Part shown: positions 1 through 10,825 of the stretch, in pieces
How positions within the stretch are numbered: position 1 is the stretch's first letter
Layout of the letters: each line of letters opens with the position of its first letter
Assembly (NCBI GenBank): GCA_948567375.1
Contig: OX419761.1
Span: forward strand, 33,952,243 to 34,016,242
DNA: 64,000 bases
Source of the DNA: Lunularia cruciata
Taxonomy: Eukaryota > Streptophyta > Marchantiopsida > Lunulariales > Lunulariaceae
Reading direction: 5' to 3'
Program-made: the position numbers and the translations under genes
Notes under the pieces: generated by a model
What the model was told of the DNA's origin: nothing
Database searches by the model: none
The model's input: the letters and a program-made list of their open reading frames with translations, nothing else

Positions 1-1496
1 AGATGCATTACTACATGCACCACTCTTGAAATGGTATAATTCTACACGTCCAAGTAAGTTGGCTACATATGCATCATGCATTGTGATAAGAGTACTTTTA
101 TAACAAGAATGGGATAACGGATTGCACCCAATTGCATATTTCTCTCAAAAATTATTGTTGATGGAGCAAAATTATCATACCACCAAATGAGAAGAGCTAG
201 CAATTGTCCTTGCTACCAAGCATTGGAAAGCACTATCTTTGCAAGAAGACATTTGTAGTTGAGATTGACCATAACCACTAGTCTACTTAGAGACAAAAAG
301 ATACCTCTCCTATCAAAAAATTTATTGGGTAGGGTGGACACAATTGTTTAACATAACTATCACATATCTGGAGGGTAAGAACCAACTTGTTAATGCATTG
401 ACTTGGGTGCCTATGATGAAAAATCAGGTGTAGAAATCAAGATGAACCTAGATTTTTGGACAAGGATTCTTGATGCTATAAAGACTCACCCATAGATTGT
501 AGGTACTCCATCATCCAAACGCATCACCAATACCCAAGGACTCACCTTCTTGGAAGGAAAATTATGGATCCTCACTATTCTAGACCTTTGAACCACCATT
601 CTCAATAAATGTCATGATTTCACCCTTGCAAGTCATGCTCAAGTAGACAAAACCTTAGATATAATCCAACGCCATTACTATTAGCTCAAGGTGGGTTGAG
701 ATGTGATGGAGTGTGCTTGACATTGCCTCCTTTGCTAGAAAATAAAGCCCTTAATCAAGCTCCTATAGGTCTCCTTCAATCCCTTCTTACCCCTACACAA
801 TGTTGAGAGCAATTCAACATGGATCTAGTTTGTAAATTGCCCAAGACCGCCTCAGGTTTGACTCCATTGCAATCTTTGTAGACCAGCTGAGCAAAATGAT
901 TCATTTGTGTCTTACAACCAAGGATGTGCTGCAGTTGGTTCAATTGTACTTAGCTATAGTCTTTTCTCAAAATAGATGATCTCAAGTGCTCATCATAGAT
1001 TGCGGCACTCAATTCACTAGTTTGATTTGGGAAACACTCTTTGGAGTCTTCAAAACTAAACTTACAATGTCCATGATATACTATCTACAATATACTATCC
1101 ACAAAATAATGTAAAAATAGAGCGGGCCCATTGCACTATCAAGGACATGCTACGGAGTTTCACTTTGGAGGAGTAAGAAAAAGGTGAGACACTATTTCCC
1201 TTGGGAGAATTTGCCTACAACAATTTGATGAATGCATCTGCAAAGCTCACACTATTCTTCCTCAAGTATAAAGACCATCCTTTCCTACCTTTGAGCCTGG
1301 TAAAGGTTAGCCCAATGGATACAAAATTTTGTTGTCAATGCTTTTGAGTCTCAAATCCAACATGGCGTGAAGAATGCCAAGAACAAGTTGCGGATTGCCT
1401 AAAATCACCAAAAATAATATGTAGGTGCATATCAACAACATGTGGAATTTGAAGTTGGGGATCAAGTATACTTGTCTACAACTAACCTTATATTAG

Positions 1497-1778
1497 TTGG
1501 CCTTCATAAGTTCAAACCACTTCATAAGTCCTTTTCCCATCATTCAACAAGTTGGAGCACCTCAAGCTACCTTCACACATGAATATCCATCCAATGTTCT
1601 ACGTTTCTTTGCTATAATGTCATGCATCCCAACATCTAAACTTTCCTTCCATACAAGAGCTCAACCTTGTCCAAAACTCATTGATGGAATAAAGGAATAC
1701 AAAGTAGAGTGCATTCTCCAAAAATGCATCCGTAGTACCCGCCATTTGCATGTGGAATATCTTGTCCACTGGAAATGA
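1497..1778 (+). pseudogene. Integrase C-terminus and chromodomain remnant
   Basis: This 93-codon open stretch is the longest surviving frame of the first chromovirus. Its last 45 residues carry the chromodomain pattern: an acidic/aliphatic strand (KEYKVECIL) followed by HLHVEYLVHWK, where the family usually has YLVKWKGY. In chromoviruses this module follows integrase and is thought to steer integration to particular chromatin. The frame stops right after the W-K pair, where the intact family would continue. The same region is at 9850-10005 in the second element, which keeps YLVHWKGYP. It is a fragment, not a gene. Confidence 0.7.
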
Positions 1779-1900
1779 TGCCCACTATATGAGGCAACTT
1801 GAGAGCCTACTTGCTAACTTGACCAATGCTCCTATAGTAGTGTAATCTTTTGAGCACCAACTTTGCAATGAAGACGTTGTGTCTTAAATGAGGAGAATTT

Positions 1901-2414
1901 TGCAATGCCATTAGCTAGACATTAGCTACAAGTGAAAGTTGACTTGGTAATAGCTCTAAGTAGATCAGATAGAGGAGGTACCAAAAGAGGACTTCTACTA
2001 ATAGGGCTAAGGCCAAAAACACACCATAAACTTTGAAGCCAATTTTGGAGGCCTAAACAAAAGAATTAAGCCTCAAAAATGGAATCTAAAGCTCCTAAAG
2101 GAACATAGGTGTTTCCTTCCTCCCCTCCACCCTTCCTTTGTGTTTTTCTTGTTGAGATCTTTCCATTGATACGTCTTCCATGCTATTGTGAGTTCTTACA
2201 AAAAAGATTCACAAAAGATTCCTTTTGGTCAAACTTTTTTGACCAGCCAAATAGAAGAAGGGGTCACATACCACCAATACATATATCTAATCTAAGGGTG
2301 TAGCTCCCTTGTAGAGAATCCTCTTTGCTAGATAATAAAGACGAAGTGGTTCTTTGGAGCATTAGAGTTTTTGGGAGTTCTAATCTTGTGTGCTTCTATC
2401 TTTGGGTTGTTACA
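1901..2414 (+). repeat. 3' LTR of the first chromovirus (514 bp)
   Basis: It begins TGCAATGCCATTAGCTAGAC straight after a purine-rich tract at 1886-1899 and ends TTGTTACA at 2414. It aligns with the LTRs at 3615, 10080 and 25052 along its whole length. It lacks the roughly 150-bp internal duplication seen in the 742-bp LTRs. The end was placed by alignment with the sharply defined 3' LTR end at 10820. Confidence 0.75.
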
Positions 2415-2429
2415 TGGTTTCGTATTTTT

Positions 2430-3535
2430 CTTTTTCCTCTTTGTGAACACTTAGGTGCTTAGTTGTGGAGCTTATGGATCAAAGGTTGTATGTAGATCTG
2501 TCATTATTAGTCTGAGCCCACATGTTTGCCCAAACCTCAGTACTTGCTACTCTTGTTTCTAGTATTTTTTCTACCGAATATATAATTAACGTGCAACATG
2601 ATCTTTCATCATATCATGCACTTTTGGTCTACTGGTCATCAATTATAACATTCCAAAGGAGAAATACATAGCACTTCTAGAAGAAGAACCTAAGCATAGT
2701 GCCTAAACACAAATCCAAGTCAATTGGGCATACAATCAAGCATGCAATCATGGAGGATCTAAAGACAAGAAATCATAGCAACAATTCTCTATGCTTTTAG
2801 TGGAAATGAGCTTTAAAGTCTTCTTTCTCTATACACAAGTTGATTTCAATCTATTCTCCAATCTTGCATCCAATTTATACTCCAAGTAGGGAAATTCTAA
2901 GCATTTTTTACAAGAAAATCTTTGCAAGACTTACATGAGAATATATTTTTCCTTATAGCATCTATGAGATAAGATTTCTGATGATATAAAAAAGAGCTCA
3001 ACCTGACCACTACAACTCCTTTGACAAGGTCTTAAACTTGGCCAAAATTTTTCATAATTCTAACCTTAATTTCAAAATCCTAAGTAGTGCTCAAGTCTTG
3101 ATTCTAACGTAAGTTTTGGCCAAATTTTGCTAACAAATGCATGTAAAAAAAATTTAACACTTCAAGAAGCTACAATACCTCTACTCATGACTTCAAATAA
3201 GAGATTTTACATTCAATTGCAATTGGATATGGAATTGCTCTACTGCACTTACAACAATTTTTTCAATAGAGTTTGTTGCATTAGCTCTCATTCTCTATAA
3301 TTCTTGAGTCAACTAAAATTTACACAATATTTGGTTGTGTTACTTTCTAAATTTTTATGAAGTTTGAAGTCTTAACATGACCCCAATCTCTAGATATGGA
3401 TCAATTCTTGAGCTATACTAACTTGTGAACTCTACAGACCTAGGTTTACTTGATCCAAGACCCTAAATTCTTTTCTAAAGAATTTTACAAAAAAACTTTG
3501 CACAAAGGTGCAAGATTTAACCACCAAAAATATTG
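2430..3535 (+). repeat. Dispersed repeat, about 1.1 kb, paralogous to 28990-30130
   Basis: Shared stretches recur in the same order in both places. Examples are TAGTTGTGGAGCTTATGGAT (2462 and 29024), CAATTGGGCATACAA (near 2720 and 29280) and CTTGAGCTATACTAACTTGT with its near match at 30008. No coding frame is recognisable. It is probably part of an old retroelement, possibly an LTR or untranslated leader, but its class cannot be named from this sequence. Confidence 0.7.
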
Positions 3536-3609
3536 AAAAAGAAAATTGGAGACAAAGAAGTTTCCTGGCCATTAGCATCTGATGGATCACTTCATTTCAC
3601 AACCCTAAA

Positions 3610-3614
3610 GTAAG
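3610..3614. repeat. 5-bp target-site duplication (left), GTAAG
   Basis: GTAAG directly precedes the 5' LTR and is repeated at 10821-10825 directly after the 3' LTR. The paralogous unoccupied site at 23534-23560 has a single GTAAG in the same context (CACTTCACTTCACAATCC before it, TTACT after it). Confidence 0.9.
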
Positions 3615-4356
3615 TGTAATACCAAGAACTGGATATATCATTTAGAGGTGAAAATTAGTTTGGTAACATCTGAAAGAATTTAATGTATGATGTGCTAGGT
3701 AGATCAAATAGAGATGTCACCAAAAGAGTACTTCTTTTAATAGTGCAAGAACCAAAAATAGCTTAAATTTGTAATACCAAAAGCCAAACATATTATCCAT
3801 AGGTGAAAATTGACTTGGTGACATCAAGAAAGATGTTTTGTATGATGTGCTAGGTAGATCAATAGAGGTGTCACCAAAAGAGGACTTTTACTAATAGAGC
3901 AAGAGTCAAAAATAGCTTGGGAACTTCATAGCCAATTTGGAGGCATAAATGGATGAAATTAGGCTTCAAAATTGTGCAAGCTCTCTCCCCCCTTTATAGA
4001 AGAAAAGCTGGCCTTTCCTTCCTTCCAAGCTTGTTTCATTGAGATTTTTCCAACAATAATTCACCCATGCAATTCACAGATTCTTACAAGAAGATTCCCT
4101 CTAGTTAAAGACGGTTTGACTAACCCGATAGGATCAGAACCAACATGTCATCCATGCATACAACTAATCTAACGGTAGAGCTTGCAGACATGTCACAAAT
4201 CCATGTATATGATCCAAGGGTGGAGCTTCCTTTGAGGAAGTCTTTCTTGCTATATAATTCAATCAAGGTGCTCCTTTGGGGCATCAAAGATTGAGTGCAA
4301 AGCTTTGTGTTTTATTTTTTGTTTCTCTTAAGGTCTCCTATCCTTGAAAGATCATA
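3615..4356 (+). repeat. 5' LTR (742 bp) with internal U3 duplication
   Basis: It runs from TGTAATACCAAGAAC to the point just before the primer-binding site. The first 155 bp (3615-3769) are repeated imperfectly from 3770 (TGTAATACCAAAAGCC), and the 3' LTR at 10080 carries the same duplication. A TATA-like TGCTATATAATTC lies near 4246-4258. The last three bases are ATA rather than the 3' copy's ACA, a single C-to-T change. Confidence 0.9.
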
Positions 4357-4357
4357 A

Positions 4358-4370
4358 TGGTATCAAAGTA
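4358..4370 (+). other. Primer-binding site, initiator Met-tRNA type
   Basis: TGGTATCAAAGTA follows the 5' LTR after one base. Plant Ty3/gypsy and Ty1/copia elements are typically primed by initiator methionine tRNA, whose complement begins TGGTATCAGAGC. One internal G-to-A change separates the two over the first eleven bases. Confidence 0.85.
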
Positions 4371-4686
4371 GGTATTTCAATCCAAGAGAGTGGATCATTG
4401 CTCTTGGAGGAACATTGGCTATTGACATTGAGTTATTTTGAGGAGAGAAACCGTAGTACAATTGATAAATTAGGAGTGTTTTAGACAAAGGATGGGATGG
4501 AGGCTCCATGAGGAAAATATCTTGCACCCCACTTCCCATTCTTGAATCTGTTCCACATCAAGATTATGTACATCCAAGGTGAGCAAGTGAGAGTATATCT
4601 CATTTTCCATTTTGGAGTAGGGTTCATGGATATAGTGATAAATTCACCAAACCTGGTGATTTTCCTATGGTGATCTATGATAGAGA

Positions 4687-5638
4687 GTGGGATTTGATGA
4701 TCTAAATTTTTTTATGATCAATCTTAATGTGCCAAATCCTCTCATTTTCAACACTCAAGTAGAAATCTGTTATGTGGTCGGACCTAAAGTAATGTTTAGG
4801 GATTTTGACTATTGGAGCCTAAATCAACAAACAATAAAGAAAAAATATTCCTTACCCCGCATGGATGACCTATTCAATCAATTCAATAGAGCAAAATACT
4901 TCACCAAACTTGATGTGCAAAGTGGTTACAACCAAATCTAGATTGCGGATAAAGACATTCACAAAATTGCCTTTTAAATGAAGTATGGTCACTTTGGATT
5001 CCTAGTGATGCCTTTTGGCCTCACCAATGCACCAGCTACTTTCATGAGTTTGATTAATGATATATTTTGTCCATATTTGGATAAATCTGCTGTCATTTTC
5101 CCATATGATATCCTTGTCTATAGTAGGATGATGATAGAACACAAGCAACATCTTTGAGAAGTCCTCTAGATTCTCCAACAGAATTAGTTGTATGCCAAAA
5201 ACTCAAAGTGTGAGTTTGGTAAGTATAAAGTAGACTACTTGGGGCATAAAGTAAATGTAAAAAGTATCTAAGTGTTAATAGATAAGATAGAGTTCATTCC
5301 ATAATTGAGTGCTCTAGAAGATCAAACTCAACTCAAGAGTTTCTTGGGATTGATGGGGTTCTATCGTTGATTTGTCAATGATTTCTCCAAGGTTGCACAA
5401 GCTCTAATGGCACTACTCGGCAAGGGGAAGAAGTGGATGTGGTGAACCACACAATAATTGGCCTTTAAGGAAATGAAAGACACATTATTACATGCACCAA
5501 TCTTGAAATAGTATGACCCAAAACATCCAATCAAGTATAGTTTGTTATAGATGCATCAAGCATAGCAATAGGAGCAATCCTACAACAAGAGTGGTATGAT
5601 AGATGGCATCCAATTGCATATTTCTCTCAGAAGCTATT
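4687..5638 (+). pseudogene. Reverse transcriptase and start of RNase H (chromovirus pol), broken
   Basis: The frame reads PRMDDLFNQFNRAKYFTKLD and then VQSGYNQI, the usual start of the Ty3/gypsy reverse transcriptase palm. A stop interrupts it at about 4939, after which [20 protein letters not shown] continues. The catalytic Y/F-x-D-D box is seen as FPYDILVYS at about 5098-5125, with one of the two aspartates lost. RNase H begins after 5380 and reads up to the SQKLL-type segment at about 5638, where the nested insertion starts. The protein is non-functional. Confidence 0.85.
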
Positions 5639-6529
5639 ATTAGTGTTGCGGGGATCATAAGGTCTCAAGATTGCACCGAGCACATGGCTGCTTGTGCTTA
5701 GGTTGTCTTGTTTGTCAGAGACTTGGTAGTTCTCCCGTAGTCCAACATTGGTGTTGTTCTTTGGTTTAGTGATAGCAGCTCTTTCTTGGCAATTTGTTTG
5801 CCATTATTTTGGGTGCTAACACTCCCCAACAGATATTTGTATAAGGCTTTAGATTATTTCTGCCCTTCTCATTCCCTTGGCTACTGTTCCCGGTCTGTCA
5901 TTCCTGACTTTGTTCTTGGTCTGTCATTCTTAGGTTTTTTGGGGTTTTTGTTGTAATGGTCTGGTCTGGTCTGATCTGGTGGGATTTGTGGATAAGTCCA
6001 TAGGTTATGCAACCGACTCAACCCCGGGCAACTTGTTCAATGATCTGATTCACCTATGTAGGCTGGTTTGAGTACTCCAAAAATTATGTTCTTTCCTTAT
6101 CACTATTCACTTATCAAATGCACACGCATTCACTCACAAGGAATTTCATTTCCATCACCATACCAAGTCTTCCCAATTTAAAAATCATTTGCAAAAAGTC
6201 AAACAGCTCTTGACTAAATAGTGTACACATCAAAGCACTCTGACTAACCAAGCATATAAAGGAAAGATAGGAATCAGCCTGGTCCCAATTCCTATCCCTT
6301 ACAGCTCTTCATCTCCTTGTCTGCATCGTCTCCGATCGACATCCCCTCCCAATCTCCACTGCTCAGCAGATTCTCCCTTGGGGTTTCTTTCTCCTGTCTC
6401 AGAAGCACATGGAACTTCTTCTTTCCCTCTGTTTGACACAAGTCAGGCCACAAGTCTGTCTAGACTTCACACTCTCCTTCCAACATTCAAAAAATAATCT
6501 TTTTCCAACCCCTATCTCTCCTTCTCAGT

Positions 6530-7330
6530 CCAGACTCCTCCTTCATGAAAAAACCTCCCATGTCTTGCACTCTCAAGGCAATACTTCCTACAAAAATCCT
6601 CTCCTCTCTTGGCAACACATTCTCTCCTTCCAACACTCTTAGCAAACCCTAGTCTTGCAAGAATTTCTCCTGTCCAGACTTCTCCTTCATGAAAAACCTC
6701 TCCTCTCCTCCTTCATCATGAGCAAACTCTAGTCCTGCAAAAATTTCCCCTCTCAAGGCAACACACCCTCAAGGCAACACACTGTCAAGGCATACCTGCA
6801 AAAATTCCTCTTTCAAGGCAGTACACTCTCAAGGCATACCTACAAAAATTACTCTTTGGCCTACTCCTGTCCAAACTTCTCCTTCATGAAAAACCTCTCC
6901 TCTCTTGTTCCTTCCTGATCAAACCCCTAGTCATGCAAAAATTTCCCCTCTCAAGGCAGCACACTCTCAAGGCATACCTGCAAAAATTCCTCTCTAGCAT
7001 GCTCCTCTCCGGACTTCTCCTTCATGAAAAACCTCTCCTCTCCTGCTCCTTCCTAAGCAAACCCCTAGTCCTGCAAAAAATTCACCTCTCAAGGCAGCAC
7101 ACTCTCAAGGCATACCTTTGAAAATTCCTCTCTCAAGGCATCACACTCTCAAGACATACCTGTGAAAATTCCTCTCTCAAGGCATACATGCAAAAATTCC
7201 TCTCTGGCCTGCTCCTGTCTAGACTTCTCCTTCATGAAAAACCTCTCTTCTCCTAGTCCTTCCTGAGCAAACCCCTAGTCCTATGAAAATTTCCACTCTC
7301 AAGGCAACACACTCTCAAGGCATACCTGCA
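6530..7330 (+). repeat. Complex tandem array, units of about 130-210 bp
   Basis: CTTCATGAAAAACCTCTC recurs near 6685, 6890, 7020 and 7230, with a diverged copy at 6541. Between these lie shorter sub-repeats built from CTCTCAAGGCA and CATACCTGCAAAAATTCCTC. Variable numbers of sub-repeats give unequal unit lengths. The short ORFs across it are repeat artefacts. Confidence 0.8.
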
Positions 7331-7369
7331 AAATGCACTCTCTCTATCCACCTTTCAACCTTTCTCTCA

Positions 7370-7870
7370 AGCCTTTACATTTGAAAATGCCCTTCTCTGT
7401 CCAGCCTTCCACTATAAATCAAGCACTTACATTCAAAAATGCATTCTCTTTGTCCAACCTTCAACCTCCTCTCGAGCCCTTACATTCAAAAATGCCCTTC
7501 TCTCTAGCCTTCCATCGTCAATCAAGCCCTTACATTCAAAAAATGTCTCTTTGTCCCGCCTTCCGTTGTCAATCAAGCCCTTACTTTCATAATTGTCTCT
7601 CTGTCCAGCCTTCAACCTCCTTTCAAGCCCTTACATTCAAAAATGCCCTTCTCTGTCCAACCTTCCACTATCAATCAAGCCCTTACATTCAAAAAATGTC
7701 TCTCTGTCCAGCCTTCCACTGTCAATCAAGCCCTTACATTCAAAATTGTCTCTCTGTCCAGCCTTCAACCTCCTCTCAAGCCCTTACATTCAAAAACTGT
7801 CTCTCTGTCCAGCCTTCCATTTTCAATCAAGCCCTTACATTCAAAATTGTCCCTTTGTCCAGGCTTCAAC
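7370..7870 (+). repeat. Minisatellite, 50-51 bp period, about ten copies
   Basis: CAAGCCCTTACATTCAAAA recurs with spacings of 50 to 52 bp (for example starting near 7477, 7527, 7578, 7628, 7680, 7731, 7781 and 7832). Units are joined by CTCTCTGTCCAGCCTTCCA-like sequence. The period is about 17 codons, so overlapping repetitive ORFs (116 to 197 codons) arise by chance in two plus frames. No start context or protein family supports them as genes. Confidence 0.9.
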
Positions 7871-8323
7871 CAATCAATCACTCTCCCAATTCTTCCTTTG
7901 AGAAAAAAAACCTCAAGCCCCCTTGATCACTTGAAACTCTTCCCAACCTTTTACTGGCCTGTTGTTCCACAAAGCTCACAAAACATTCCTTAAACCCTCC
8001 TGATCACTCAAAGCTTTCTCCTTTTTTCTTGCTATGCCACTAAAAATGGAAAATACTCCTAAGACCCCAGTAAAAAAAACAAAAGTCTTGAGCTTGTGTA
8101 ACATAAATTTAAGCCCCGACTCATGCAACATTAAAAGAACCCTTGAGCTTATAGCACTACAAACTATATCCGGGCTTTACAATAATATAGCAAATATCCT
8201 CCACAACAAGGTAGCATGAAACAACTCCCGAGACATATTGACATAAAATCTGAGTTCATTACAACAAGAAGAAGAGGAAAAAAACTATCACACCAAAAGC
8301 ATCAAGGGTACGCATGAGCTATT

Positions 8324-10005
8324 TTCCCAATGACACCGATAGAACTCAACTACCACACCATCAAACAAGAAGAGTTGGCCATTGTCCTTGCAACCAATCA
8401 TTGGAAGCACTAACTTGGTGAGAAGGCATTTGTAATGGAGACCAACCATAAACCTCTAGTCTACCTCAAGATACACAAAGATATATCTCATCAATAGATT
8501 TAGCAGGCAGAGTGGAGACAAAGATTCAACATGATAATCACCTATGTAGAAAGCAAGAAGCAACTTGCAAATGCATTCACTTGAATGCCTATGACAAACA
8601 ATTTGGTAGTAGAGGTCAAGATGAATCCTAAATTCTAGCCAAGGCTTCTTACTATTACCAAAAAATGACCCATTGATTGTAGGAGCTCGATCATCCAAAG
8701 GCATCACCAATACCCAAAGACTCACATTTTATGATGGCAAGTTATGGATCTTAGATCACAAACAAAAGAAACACCATCCTAGCAAAATGTCATAATTCTA
8801 CCATTGCATGTCACATTAGAGTGGACAAGACCTTGGAAGCAACCAAATGCCATTACTATTGGCCCAAGATGAGCAACAATGTGATGGAGTACGTTGAAGT
8901 TGCCTACTTTTTCAACAAAATAAAGCTTCCAATCAAGCTTCCATAAGAGTCCTTCAACCCGTTCCTACTCCTACACAATGTTGGGAACAAGGAAGCATGG
9001 ATCTAGTTTGCAAATTGCCCAAGACCACCTCAAGGTTTGACTCCATCATAGTCTTTGTTGACTGACTCAACAAAATGATTCATGTGCATCCTACCATTAA
9101 GGACGTGATTGCTATACAATTAGCTCAATTGTAATTAGATGCAATCTTCTCTCACCATGGCCTGTCTTGAGTGCTCAATATAGATAGAGGCAATCAATTC
9201 ACTAGTTTGTTTTGGAGAACACTCTTTGGTTTCTTCAAAACCAAATTGGCCATGTCCATGGCCTACTATCCACAAACCAATGGACAAATGGAATGAGCTA
9301 ATTGTATTATTGAGGACATGCTCCATGGCTTCATCCTAGAAGAGTAAAAAAGGTGTGACACCTTACTTCTATTGGTGGAATTTTCATACAACAATTTAGT
9401 GAATGCATCTACATAGGTCACACCATTCTTCCTCATGTACATAGAGTATCCTTTCATACCTTCAAGCTTGATGAAACTCCATCTGGTGGATACCAAGGTG
9501 GATATTGTCAACACTTTTGTTTCTAGAATACAACAAGGCATGGAGAATGCCAAACACAAGTTTCAGATCATCCAAAATCAACAAAAATAGTATGTGAATG
9601 CACATTGCCGGCACATGGAGTTCAATGTTGGGGATCAAGTCTAGTTATTAACCTCATGTTAGTTGTTCCTTGCAAGCTCCGACTTCATTTTATTGGAACT
9701 TTTCCCATCCTTTGTTGAATCAGCACAATGGCCTACCACCTTGAGCTATTGCCATACATGAAGATTCATTTAGTATTCCATGTTTCCTTACTGTGCAAAT
9801 ATGCACTCCGACCATGCCACTTTCTTTCCATACAAGAAATTTGACCTTGTCCAACACTCATTGATGACACGGAAGAATATGAAGTCAAACGTAGTCCCTA
9901 AAATCACATCCGGGGTTCTCACCATCTATATGTGGAATATCTTGTACATTGGAAAGGGTACCCACTATATGAGGCAACGTGTGAGCCAACATCCAACTTG
10001 ACCAA
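8324..10005 (+). pseudogene. RNase H remainder, integrase and chromodomain (chromovirus pol), broken
   Basis: RNase H resumes with ELNYHTIKQEELAIVLAT at about 8345-8400. Integrase zinc-binding remains lie at about 8790-8900, and core segments FVDxLNKMIH and DRGNQFTSLFWRTLFG at about 9050-9230. AYYPQTNGQME-like sequence at about 9260-9295 includes the third catalytic position. The chromodomain at 9850-10005 ends YVEYLVHWKGYPLYEATCE across frames. Every segment matches 150-1800 of the first element at nucleotide level. Numerous stops and frameshifts are present. Confidence 0.85.
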
Positions 10006-10063
10006 TGCACCGATGTTAGTGAAATCTTTTGAGCAATAGCTTTGCAATGAGGGCATTTTGTCT

Positions 10064-10077
10064 TAAAAGAGTAGAGG
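10064..10077 (+). other. Polypurine tract before the 3' LTR
   Basis: AAAAGAGTAGAGG sits three bases before the LTR start TGTAATACC. The matching place in the first element is AAATGAGGAGAA at about 1886. Polypurine tracts prime plus-strand synthesis in LTR elements. Confidence 0.7.
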
Positions 10078-10079
10078 TT

Positions 10080-10820
10080 TGTAATACCAAGAACTAGACA
10101 TATCTAGAGGTGAAAATTGGCTTGGTAACATCTAAAAGTATGTTATGTATGATGGGCTAGGTAGAATAGAATAAAGGTGTCACCAAAAGAGTAATTCTAC
10201 TAATAGTGCAAGAACCAAATATGTATTACCAAAAGCTACACATATTATCCAAATGTGAAAAGTAGCTTGGTAACATCTAGAACGATGTTATGTATGATGG
10301 GCTAGGTAGATCAGATAGAGGTGTCACCAAAAGAGGACTTTTACAATAGAGCATGAGTCAAAAATAGCTTGGAAATTTTAGAGCCAATTTTGGAGGCCTA
10401 AATGGATGAATTAGATCTCAAAAATATTCAAAATCCCCCCCTCCTCCAAGCTAGTCAAGCTCCCCCAAGCCTTCCCTCCCCAAGCTTGTCTCATGGAGAG
10501 CTTTCCAATGATACCTCACTCATGCAATTTGCAGATTCCTATAGGAAGATTCCCTAAATATTCCTTTGGTCAAAGATGGTTTGATCAACCAGATAGGATC
10601 AGAACCAATATGTCACCATGCATGCAACTAATCTAAGGGTAGAGCTTACTGACATGTCACCAATCCATGTATCTGATCCAAAGGTGGAGCTTCCTTTGAG
10701 GAAGTCTCCCTTGCTATATAATCCAATCAAGGTGCTCCTTTGGGGCATGAGAGATTGAGTGAAAAGCTTTGTGTTATCTCTTGTGTTTCTCTTAAGGTCT
10801 CCTATCCTCAAAAGATTACA
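10080..10820 (+). repeat. 3' LTR (741 bp) with internal U3 duplication
   Basis: It starts TGTAATACCAAGAACTAGAC and ends AAAGATTACA. It shares with the 5' LTR the duplicated first segment (10080-10221, repeated from 10222) and the TATA-like TTGCTATATAATCC at about 10710. The right target duplication GTAAG follows at 10821. Confidence 0.92.
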
Positions 10821-10825
10821 GTAAG
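10821..10825. repeat. 5-bp target-site duplication (right), GTAAG
   Basis: It is identical to 3610-3614. After it the sequence continues as the older repeat family, matching the region after 23560 (CAACTTGTAGATGAGAAGTA against AACTTGTGTATGAAGAGTA). Confidence 0.9.

Larger units (their letters stand above)
1..2414 (+). mobile_element. Decayed chromovirus (Ty3/gypsy), 3' part: RNase H, integrase, chromodomain and 3' LTR
   Basis: The window opens inside a polymerase gene. The first bases match the segment near 5470-5640 and 8340-8560 of the fuller element downstream. RNase H remains lie at about 1-430, with a degraded integrase zinc-binding (HHCC) region at about 600-730. Integrase core remains lie at about 830-1330, seen as IFVDQLSKM and IIDCGTQF around two of the catalytic acidic residues. 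A chromodomain-like end lies at 1680-1780 (EYKVECILQKC, HVEYLVHWK). Many stops and frameshifts are present, so nothing is translatable. The order RNase H, integrase, chromodomain is that of chromoviruses. The 5' end lies outside the window. Confidence 0.85.
5639..8323 (+). mobile_element. Unclassified 2.7-kb insertion inside the chromovirus RNase H
   Basis: Translated alignment of the two chromoviruses shows that RNase H stops at 5638 and resumes at 8324. In the first element the matching region is continuous near 150-200. AGCTATT stands at both edges (5632-5638 and 8317-8323), consistent with a target duplication of about 7 bp. The insert contains pyrimidine-rich DNA, two tandem-repeat blocks and no recognisable protein. 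TGTTGCGGGGATC near its left end resembles an LTR start, but no matching end or second LTR was seen, so the class is left open. Confidence 0.75.
3615..10820 (+). mobile_element. Full-span decayed chromovirus (Ty3/gypsy), 7.2 kb, with a nested insertion
   Basis: Two LTRs (3615-4356 and 10080-10820) start TGTAATACC and end in ACA or the mutated ATA. They flank a primer-binding site (4358), reverse transcriptase (about 4690-5150), RNase H split by a foreign 2.7-kb segment (5639-8323), integrase (about 8700-9500), a chromodomain (9850-10005) and a polypurine tract (10064). An exact GTAAG duplication borders it, and a paralogous empty site exists at about 23,550. Only about 330 bp separate the primer site from reverse transcriptase, so gag and protease appear to be deleted. 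Stops and frameshifts are frequent and many look like C-to-T or G-to-A changes, as expected for a long-methylated copy. It cannot be autonomous. Confidence 0.92.

Noticed and set aside
7333..7993. Three overlapping repetitive ORFs of 102-197 codons on the plus strand, and one on the minus
   Set aside because: They arise from the 50-51-bp minisatellite, whose near-17-codon period keeps frames open by chance; no family resemblance.
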